NCBI GenBank assembly: GCA_031279745.1
Contig: JAITHN010000089.1
Span: forward strand, 1 to 5,289
Direction: 5' to 3'
Length of the DNA: 5,289 bases
Source: Streptococcaceae bacterium
GTDB taxonomy: Bacteria > Bacillota > Bacilli > Lactobacillales > Streptococcaceae
Within the stretch, counting starts at the first letter, position 1, and every line of letters begins with the position of its first letter. The position numbers were made by a program, and so were the translations under genes. The notes below the pieces were generated by a model that saw only the letters and a program-made list of their open reading frames with translations, was not told the origin of the DNA and searched no databases. Of this stretch, positions 1 to 5,289 are shown in pieces.

Positions 1-961
1 GCCACAGATTCGAGGCATGTACAATGGGGATAGGGCAAGAAAAGAAATGCTCGTCAACTATGGCTTCCGTCTTCCTTCCGCATTAGATAACAGACCTCTT
101 CGCCTAGAAGAATTCGAAAAACATGTCAATCAAATCGTTTATGTTTCAGCAACTCCAGGACAATATGAAGCGGAACAAACAGATACCGTGATTGAACAAA
201 TCATTCGTCCGACTGGTCTTTTGGATCCAGAGATTGAAATTCGGCCTATTATGGGGCAGATTGATGATTTGCTTGGAGAAATCAATGATAGAGCTGAAAA
301 GGGCGAGCGTGTGTTCGTCACCACATTGACGAAAAAGATGTCCGAAGATTTAACGGATTATTTCAAGGAAATGGGCGTCAAGGTCAAATATTTGCACAGC
401 GATATCAAAACTTTAGAAAGAACGGAAATCATCCGTGATTTGCGACTAGGCGTTTTTGATGTTCTTGTAGGAATTAACTTGCTAAGAGAAGGATTGGATG
501 TTCCGGAAGTTTCTCTCGTGGCGATTTTAGATGCAGACAAAGAAGGATTTTTAAGAAGTGAACGCTCCCTCGTTCAAACGATCGGACGTGCTGCTAGAAA
601 TGAGCATGGGAAAGTCATCATGTATGCGGATAAAATAACCGATTCCATGAAGAAAGCAATGGATGAAACTTCGAGAAGACGTGCCATTCAGATTGAATAC
701 AACACCGAACACGGAATTGTTCCAAAGACCATCAAAAAAGAAATTCGAGATTTGATTTCCATCGGAAAACAAAAGAAAGACTCAATATCCAAGCAAAGTG
801 TTGAGATTGATACGGTTGCAAAATTCGCCAAACTCACCAAAGCGAAAAAGACAGAGATGTTGGATAATTTGGAAAATGAAATGAAACAAGCTGCAAAAGA
901 TCTTGACTTTGAAAAAGCAGCTCTATTACGTGATACAATACTAGAATTGAAAAGTCTTTAA
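1..961 (+). CDS. uvrB: UvrABC excinuclease subunit B, C-terminal half (5' end outside window)
   Basis: UvrB is the cytoplasmic helicase-like subunit of nucleotide excision repair. It is loaded on damaged DNA by UvrA, checks the lesion and recruits UvrC. The first full codon is at base 2 (reading PQIRGMYNGDRARKE) and the stop is TAA at 959-961, giving 319 visible codons of a family normally near 660. The ATG at 17 is internal, because family-typical sequence continues upstream of it. Visible parts in order: helicase motif III (SATPG, 146-160), the second RecA-like domain starting near 311 (VFVTTLTKKMSEDL), motif V (VLVGINLLREGLDVPEVS, from 461), motif VI with the arginine finger (QTIGRAAR, 575-598), and a C-terminal UVR domain (about 857-958), a short helical hairpin that in this family contacts UvrC. 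The Walker A motif and the beta-hairpin lie upstream of the window. No frameshift is visible and the reading frame ends normally. Identity is effectively certain from these motifs. Confidence 0.98.
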   Translation, partial: PQIRGMYNGDRARKEMLVNYGFRLPSALDNRPLRLEEFEKHVNQIVYVSATPGQYEAEQTDTVIEQIIRPTGLLDPEIEIRPIMGQIDDLLGEINDRAEKGERVFVTTLTKKMSEDLTDYFKEMGVKVKYLHSDIKTLERTEIIRDLRLGVFDVLVGINLLREGLDVPEVSLVAILDADKEGFLRSERSLVQTIGRAARNEHGKVIMYADKITDSMKKAMDETSRRRAIQIEYNTEHGIVPKTIKKEIRDLISIGKQKKDSISKQSVEIDTVAKFAKLTKAKKTEMLDNLENEMKQAAKDLDFEKAALLRDTILELKSL

Positions 962-963
962 CT

Positions 964-1027
964 CATTCAGTCTTGTCGCCCGTGAGCAATAAGTAGGGAG
1001 CAGTTCACGGGACTCGGCATGGGAATG
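964..1027. other. long imperfect stem-loop in the uvrB-uvrA gap
   Basis: An imperfect inverted repeat starts three bases after the uvrB stop. The inner stem pairs CCCGTGA (979-985) with TCACGGG (1005-1011), extended inward by a G-U and a C-G pair to leave a 15-base loop (988-1002). A middle stem pairs 974-978 with 1015-1019, separated from the inner stem by a three-base bulge (1012-1014). An outer stem pairs CATTC (964-968) with GAATG (1023-1027). Neither strand has a T-run after the stem, so it does not look like a Rho-independent terminator. It could be an RNA processing or stability structure in a uvrB-uvrA transcript, or the palindromic part of a small intergenic repeat element. The pairing is read directly from the sequence; the role is unknown. 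Confidence 0.6.
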
Positions 1028-1117
1028 TTCTGGCTTCAAGCCTTACGACCCCTTAGGAGCAGGCCTTACGACCCCTTCGGATTAAGCCTTGCGTCCACTT
1101 CGGCTAAAGCCTTATGG
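1028..1117. repeat. 23-bp tandem repeat array, three full units plus partial flanking units
   Basis: Three head-to-tail units of exactly 23 bases occupy 1040-1062, 1063-1085 and 1086-1108. Each begins GCCTT and contains CTT followed by AGG or CGG. Units 1 and 2 match at 19 of 23 positions and share their first 15 bases (GCCTTACGACCCCTT); units 2 and 3 match at 18 of 23. A degenerate 3' half-unit precedes the array (1028-1039, TTCTGGCTTCAA), and the start of a fourth unit follows it (GCCTTATGG, 1109-1117). Two of the junctions form small perfect hairpins: GGCTTCAAGCC (1032-1042) and GGCTAAAGCC (1102-1111). The full units hold 39 G or C in 69 bases, clearly above the neighbouring genes. The period is not a multiple of three and no reading frame with a credible start crosses the array, so it is non-coding. 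The units abut without spacers, so this is not CRISPR. The function is unknown. Confidence 0.85.
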
Positions 1118-1144
1118 CAAGTCTCCCCCTCCATTTCGATAGAG

Positions 1145-1150
1145 AAAGGA
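1145..1150 (+). promoter_or_regulatory. ribosome binding site of uvrA
   Basis: AAAGGA lies five bases before the ATG at 1156. It fixes the uvrA start there rather than at the in-frame ATG at 1114, which sits inside the partial fourth repeat unit and has no purine-rich ribosome binding site before it. Confidence 0.8.
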
Positions 1151-1155
1151 AAACT

Positions 1156-3969
1156 ATGGCAAATGAAAAAATAGTGGTTCGCGGTGCACGCGTCCACAAT
1201 TTACAAAATATAAATGTGGAAATTCCAAGAGACAAGATGGTTGTTTTAACCGGACTTTCTGGGAGCGGGAAGAGTTCCCTTGCCTTCGACACGCTTTATG
1301 CAGAAGGGCAGAGGCGCTATGTGGAAAGTCTAAGCTCCTATGCGCGTCAATTCTTGGGGAACATGGACAAACCAGATGTGGACAGCATTGAAGGGTTGTC
1401 ACCGGCGATTTCCATCGATCAAAAGACAACCAGTCATAATCCCCGGTCGACGGTCGGGACAGTCACAGAAATAAACGACTATCTTCGTCTTCTCTATGCG
1501 AGAGTGGGTCATCCCATCTGTCCAAATGACGGCACCTTGATTACTTCACAATCGATTGAAACGATGGTAGAGAAGATTTTGGAATTGCCTGAAAAGAGCA
1601 AATTACAGGTTCTAGCCCCCATCGTGCAGAGTAAAAAAGGACAGCATAAGAAAGTCTATGAGCTCATCCAAAAAGAAGGGTATGTTCGCATGCGTGTGGA
1701 CGGCGAAATCTATGATGTAGAAGAAGCTCCAGAGCTAGAGAAGAATAAGAAGCATACGATTGAAATCGTCATTGACAGGATTGTATTAAAAGACGGTGTA
1801 AGAAGTCGTCTCTTTGATTCCGTCGAGGCAGCAACAAGGCTTGCAGATGGCTATGTGAAAATCCAAGTGATTGACGGGGAAGAAATGATTTTTAGCGAGC
1901 ATTTTTCTTGCCCGATTTGCGGGTTTACGGTTGGAGAGTTGGAGCCTCGTCTCTTTAGTTTCAATGCACCGTATGGTGCCTGCCCGACTTGTGATGGACT
2001 TGGTGCGAAACTATCCATTGACTTAGATTTGATTATTCCTGATGACACACTCACACTTCGAGAAGGCGCGATTGTACCATGGGCGAGTACTGTAAGTGAA
2101 TACGGTTATACCATGCTGGAACAAGCGGCTGAAGAATTCAAGATTGATTTAGACATCCCATGGAACAAGTTGTCTGAGGAAACCCAACAAGTCGTTCTAC
2201 GTGGAAATGGTGAAACCTTCCGTTTCCGATATCAAGGGGGATTTGGTCTTACAGATAGAGTGATTCTTTTTGAAGGGGTGGTACATCAGATTCACCGAAG
2301 ATTTCATGAAACGACGAGTGATTTCATCAGGAATTCCATGAGAAAGTATATGACTGAGCTTCCTTGTGAAACATGTGGGGGGAAAAGGCTCAACCCACAA
2401 GCACTCAGTGTCAAAATAAAAGAGGAAGACATTTCTTCGGTTTCCAGCCTTTCCGTTGAAAAAGCGCTAGAATTCTTTGAAGTAATGAATCTTTCTGAAA
2501 AAGAAACGGTGATTGCAAAACCCATTTTAAAAGAAGTGAGAGAACGTCTATCCTTCTTGAAAAATGTAGGATTGGACTATCTTTCTCTTTCAAGAAGCGC
2601 GGGCACGCTTTCGGGTGGGGAAGCGCAGCGGATTCGACTAGCCACTCAAATAGGATCCAATCTCTCAGGAGTTCTCTATATTTTGGACGAGCCTTCTATC
2701 GGGCTTCATCAAAGGGATAACGATCGCTTGATTGAAAGTTTGAAAAAAATGCGTGATTTGGGTAATACATTAATCGTTGTTGAGCATGACCATGACACGA
2801 TGATGGCGAGTGATTACCTCATAGATATTGGGCCTAAGGCAGGAAAAGATGGGGGGAGAGTCGTTTCAGCGGGGACGCCTCAAGAGGTTGCAAATGACCC
2901 CAATTCACTAACAGGTCAATATCTTTCAGGAAAAATGGAAATCCCTATTCCGAAAGAGCGTAGAAAAGGAAATGGCGAAGCAATCGTTCTGAAAGGCGGA
3001 AGTGAAAACAATTTAAAAAACGTCAATGTCAAATTTCCTCTCGGCATCTTCTGTGCGGTAACAGGAGTTTCAGGAAGTGGAAAATCAACGCTTGTCAATC
3101 AGATTTTGAAAAAAGGTCTGGCAGCAAAAATAGGTAGGTCAACGGATAAACCAGGAAAACATACTTCCTTAACTGGCTATGAAACGATTGAAAAACTAGT
3201 CGTCATCGACCAGAGTCCGATTGGAAGAACGCCTAGAAGTAACCCTGCAACCTATACAAGTGTGTTTGATGATGTTCGTGATTTATTCACGCAAACAAAT
3301 GAAGCGAAAATTCGTGGGTATAAGAAAGGACGTTTTTCTTTTAATGTGAAAGGTGGACGTTGTGAAGCCTGTAAGGGCGACGGAATTATTAAGATTGAGA
3401 TGAACTTCCTTCCAGATGTATACGTCGCATGTGAAGTTTGTCATGGAAAGCGCTACAATTCGGAAACGCTTGAAGTGCATTATAAAGAGAAAACGATTGC
3501 GGATGTTTTGGAAATGACTGTTGAAGATGCATTGAAATTCTTCGAGCACATTCCGAAAATCCATCGGAAGCTCCAAACAATTGTAGATGTTGGATTGGGC
3601 TATGTCACACTTGGACAGCCTGCCACGACTTTGTCAGGTGGAGAGGCTCAGCGGATGAAATTGGCGAGCGAGCTGCATAAAATAAGCAATGGGAAGAACT
3701 TTTACATTCTGGATGAGCCAACGACTGGCCTCCACACCGAAGATATTCGCCATCTTTTGGGAGTCTTGGACAGACTAGTAGAAAAAGGGAACACGGTACT
3801 TGTGATTGAGCATAATCTAGATGTCATAAAATGTGCCGATCATATTATTGACTTAGGACCTGAAGGTGGAGAACGAGGTGGAGAAATACTTGTTGTCGGA
3901 ACGCCAGAAAAAGTGTCAAAAACGAAAAAAAGTTACACGGGTCAATATTTGAAAAAAATACTAAAATAA
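1156..3969 (+). CDS. uvrA: UvrABC excinuclease subunit A (DNA damage recognition ATPase)
   Basis: UvrA is the damage-sensing ABC-type ATPase of nucleotide excision repair. It acts as a dimer in the cytoplasm and hands DNA over to UvrB. The product is 937 residues, close to the family's usual 940-950, and starts MANEKIVVRGARVHNLQN as in other Gram-positive UvrA proteins. ATPase site I: Walker A GLSGSGKS (33-40), signature LSGGE (485-489), Walker B ending D511-E512, H-loop His544. ATPase site II: Walker A GVSGSGKS (637-644), signature LSGGE (826-830), Walker B ending D853-E854, H-loop His886. Two four-cysteine zinc modules are intact (Cys252/255/276/279 and Cys736/739/759/762), and a further CxxC lies at 404/407. 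The region of about residues 119-245 corresponds to the UvrB-interacting insertion. The gene follows uvrB after 194 bases. No LexA-type box or convincing promoter is visible in that gap, so transcription from the uvrB promoter is the simplest reading (inference). All key residues are present, so it should be functional. Confidence 0.98.
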   Translation: MANEKIVVRGARVHNLQNINVEIPRDKMVVLTGLSGSGKSSLAFDTLYAEGQRRYVESLSSYARQFLGNMDKPDVDSIEGLSPAISIDQKTTSHNPRSTVGTVTEINDYLRLLYARVGHPICPNDGTLITSQSIETMVEKILELPEKSKLQVLAPIVQSKKGQHKKVYELIQKEGYVRMRVDGEIYDVEEAPELEKNKKHTIEIVIDRIVLKDGVRSRLFDSVEAATRLADGYVKIQVIDGEEMIFSEHFSCPICGFTVGELEPRLFSFNAPYGACPTCDGLGAKLSIDLDLIIPDDTLTLREGAIVPWASTVSEYGYTMLEQAAEEFKIDLDIPWNKLSEETQQVVLRGNGETFRFRYQGGFGLTDRVILFEGVVHQIHRRFHETTSDFIRNSMRKYMTELPCETCGGKRLNPQALSVKIKEEDISSVSSLSVEKALEFFEVMNLSEKETVIAKPILKEVRERLSFLKNVGLDYLSLSRSAGTLSGGEAQRIRLATQIGSNLSGVLYILDEPSIGLHQRDNDRLIESLKKMRDLGNTLIVVEHDHDTMMASDYLIDIGPKAGKDGGRVVSAGTPQEVANDPNSLTGQYLSGKMEIPIPKERRKGNGEAIVLKGGSENNLKNVNVKFPLGIFCAVTGVSGSGKSTLVNQILKKGLAAKIGRSTDKPGKHTSLTGYETIEKLVVIDQSPIGRTPRSNPATYTSVFDDVRDLFTQTNEAKIRGYKKGRFSFNVKGGRCEACKGDGIIKIEMNFLPDVYVACEVCHGKRYNSETLEVHYKEKTIADVLEMTVEDALKFFEHIPKIHRKLQTIVDVGLGYVTLGQPATTLSGGEAQRMKLASELHKISNGKNFYILDEPTTGLHTEDIRHLLGVLDRLVEKGNTVLVIEHNLDVIKCADHIIDLGPEGGERGGEILVVGTPEKVSKTKKSYTGQYLKKILK

Positions 3970-3973
3970 CTAA

Positions 3974-4002
3974 TTGTAAGAATATATGGAAGCATAGACA
4001 AT
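3974..4002 (+). promoter_or_regulatory. weak candidate promoter for pepC
   Basis: TTGTAA (3974-3979) and GACAAT (3997-4002) are separated by 17 bases, each matching the vegetative sigma factor consensus at four of six positions. This is a weak match in an AT-rich 49-base gap and may be chance. Read-through from uvrA is equally possible, because no terminator hairpin lies between the two genes. Confidence 0.2.
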
Positions 4003-4008
4003 GTGCAT

Positions 4009-4013
4009 GGAGG
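4009..4013 (+). promoter_or_regulatory. ribosome binding site of pepC
   Basis: GGAGG sits five bases before the ATG at 4019. Two other in-frame ATG codons at 4001 and 4007 lie upstream of or overlap this site, so it selects 4019 as the start. Confidence 0.85.
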
Positions 4014-4018
4014 AATAC

Positions 4019-5289
4019 ATGGAATTAGATAAAAAAATAACAGAACAGGTTCGCCTCAGATACTTAGAAAACATTAATTACAAAATGCGTGAAAACGCAG
4101 TAACGACAAATGGAATTCGTAAAGCGACGAATAACCGTCAACGTGTACTAGCAAATCCACCCATTTTTTCAGTGGATTTGGAGACGGGGGACGTTGCCAA
4201 CCAAAAAGCAACAGGAAGATGTTGGATGTTTGCCGCGTTGAATACATTCCGTCATAAACTCATTCACACGTATAAATTGAAAGATTTTGAGCTTTCTCAA
4301 GCCTACACGTTCTTTTGGGATAAATATGAAAAAAGCAATTGGTTTTTAGAAAGCATCTTAAAAACGAGCGACTTGGATTTGACGGATAGAAAAGTTGCCT
4401 TTTTATTAAATACTCCTCAACAAGACGGCGGTCAATGGGATATGCTCGTTTCAATCTTTGAAAAATATGGCGTAGTTCCAAAATCAGTTTATCCAGAGAC
4501 GGTTTCCAGTGAAAACTCACGTGGATTGAATCATTATTTGAATAAATATTTGCGTAGACAAGCCCACGTTCTTAGAGAGATGGTGGCGAACAATGCAAGT
4601 GAAGAAAGTATTTTGGAAGCTAGAAACGGGATGATGGAAGACATTTACCGTATGTTAAGTATCACCTTGGGAACTCCTCCAGACAGATTTGATTTTGAAT
4701 ATCGTGATTCTGAAAAAGAATATCATAGGGAATCCGGTATTTCTCCAACTGAATTCTACGAAAAATACGTAGGATTAAATTTGCGAGATTACGTTTCAAT
4801 TATCAATTCACCAACAAAAGATAAACCGTACGGAAAAACGTATACAGTTGAATTGCTGGGGAATGTGGTCGGTGGACACGTTGTGAAATACTTGAACTTG
4901 CCGATGGAAGAAGTGAAGGCTCTCGCACATCACCAACTAGAAAACGGGGAGTCCGTTTGGTTTGGCTGTGATGTTGGTCAAATGAGTGACCGCGAAACTG
5001 GAGTCATGGATTTAGGACTTTATGAAGTAAATGAAGTTTTTGAAATGGAATTCAATCTTGGGAAAGAAAAACGACTGGACTACGGGGAGTCAATGATGAC
5101 ACACGCCATGGTGCTCACGGGAGTGGATGTAGTGGATGGGGTTATCAAACGTTGGAAAGTGGAAAACAGCTGGGGAGATAAAGTCGGGAAAAAAGGGTTC
5201 TTCACGGCAACCGACCGTTGGATGGATGAATATACGTATCAAGTCGTGATTCATAAAGACTATTTGACGAAGGCACAATTAGATGCTTT
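4019..5289 (+). CDS. pepC: aminopeptidase C, bleomycin hydrolase family (peptidase C1B), 3' end outside window
   Basis: PepC is an intracellular papain-like thiol aminopeptidase that removes N-terminal residues from peptides. In lactic acid bacteria it helps use peptides taken up from the medium, and family members form hexameric rings with the active sites inside. The frame is open from 4019 to the window edge: 423 full codons of a family usually 435-450 long, so only the last roughly 15-25 residues are missing. The protein starts MELDKKITEQ. The catalytic set is complete: oxyanion-hole Gln62 and nucleophile Cys68 in the stretch NQKATGRCWMFAALN (six residues apart, as in papain), His362 in MTHAMVLTG, and Asn383 in WKVENSWG. 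There is no signal peptide, as expected for a cytoplasmic enzyme. The C-terminal tail, which in this family reaches into the active site and enforces aminopeptidase activity, is in the missing part. It lies 49 bases after uvrA on the same strand with no terminator between. Functional identity is very secure; the symbol follows lactic acid bacterial usage. Confidence 0.97.
   Translation, partial: MELDKKITEQVRLRYLENINYKMRENAVTTNGIRKATNNRQRVLANPPIFSVDLETGDVANQKATGRCWMFAALNTFRHKLIHTYKLKDFELSQAYTFFWDKYEKSNWFLESILKTSDLDLTDRKVAFLLNTPQQDGGQWDMLVSIFEKYGVVPKSVYPETVSSENSRGLNHYLNKYLRRQAHVLREMVANNASEESILEARNGMMEDIYRMLSITLGTPPDRFDFEYRDSEKEYHRESGISPTEFYEKYVGLNLRDYVSIINSPTKDKPYGKTYTVELLGNVVGGHVVKYLNLPMEEVKALAHHQLENGESVWFGCDVGQMSDRETGVMDLGLYEVNEVFEMEFNLGKEKRLDYGESMMTHAMVLTGVDVVDGVIKRWKVENSWGDKVGKKGFFTATDRWMDEYTYQVVIHKDYLTKAQLDA

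Noticed and set aside
707..722. GAAC and GTTC inverted repeat inside uvrB as a LexA/DinR box
   Set aside because: The half-sites are 8 bases apart instead of 4, and the sequence encodes a conserved part of UvrB. The true SOS box, if any, would lie upstream of uvrB outside the window.
979..1011. Inner hairpin after uvrB as a Rho-independent terminator
   Set aside because: The stem is good, but no T-rich tract follows it on either strand, and uvrA follows on the same strand without a convincing promoter of its own.
988..1013. Minus-strand reading that resembles an IS3-type insertion sequence end (TGAACTG followed by a C-rich stretch)
   Set aside because: Only one possible end is present, with no transposase fragment and no visible target duplication. 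The resemblance is from memory and very short.
1028..1117. Repeat array as a CRISPR
   Set aside because: The units abut directly with no spacers, are only 23 bases long, vary between copies, and no cas genes are present.
1154..1429. Longer minus-strand reading frames opposite uvrB, uvrA and pepC (for example 1154-1429 and 3283-3576)
   Set aside because: They lie entirely or almost entirely opposite well-supported genes, show no recognisable domain and look like coding-strand shadows.
4001..4018. Earlier in-frame pepC starts at 4001 and 4007
   Set aside because: They precede or overlap the GGAGG site at 4009-4013, which is correctly placed for the ATG at 4019. They would also add a non-typical N-terminal extension.

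Overview
The window is a chromosomal housekeeping segment from a low-to-moderate GC Firmicute, most likely a member of the Lactobacillales. It carries the end of uvrB, a complete uvrA and nearly all of pepC, all on the + strand. Three things suggest the group: UvrA and UvrB sequences of Gram-positive type, strong GGAGG/AAAGGA ribosome binding sites, and a PepC-type cysteine aminopeptidase, which is characteristic of lactic acid bacteria. I cannot name the genus from sequence alone.

Layout: 1-961 is the C-terminal half of UvrB, cut by the left edge. 962-1155 is a 194-base gap that is more GC-rich than the genes around it. It holds a long imperfect stem-loop (964-1027) followed by a 23-bp tandem repeat array (three full units at 1040-1108, with degenerate partial units on both sides). 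1156-3969 is uvrA, intact. 3970-4018 is a 49-base gap with a strong ribosome binding site and no terminator. 4019-5289 is pepC, open to the right edge and lacking only its last residues.

UvrA and UvrB act together in nucleotide excision repair: UvrA recognises distorted DNA and loads UvrB, which verifies the lesion and recruits UvrC for incision. The uvrB-uvrA order is the common Firmicute arrangement. PepC is an intracellular peptidase that trims amino-terminal residues from peptides. Its place directly behind uvrA looks like positional linkage with possible read-through rather than a shared pathway.

I see no undescribed multi-gene system. The one part not explained by known genes is the structured, repeated DNA between uvrB and uvrA, which looks like a small intergenic repeat element. 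All minus-strand reading frames longer than 60 codons lie opposite these genes and look like chance products of coding composition.
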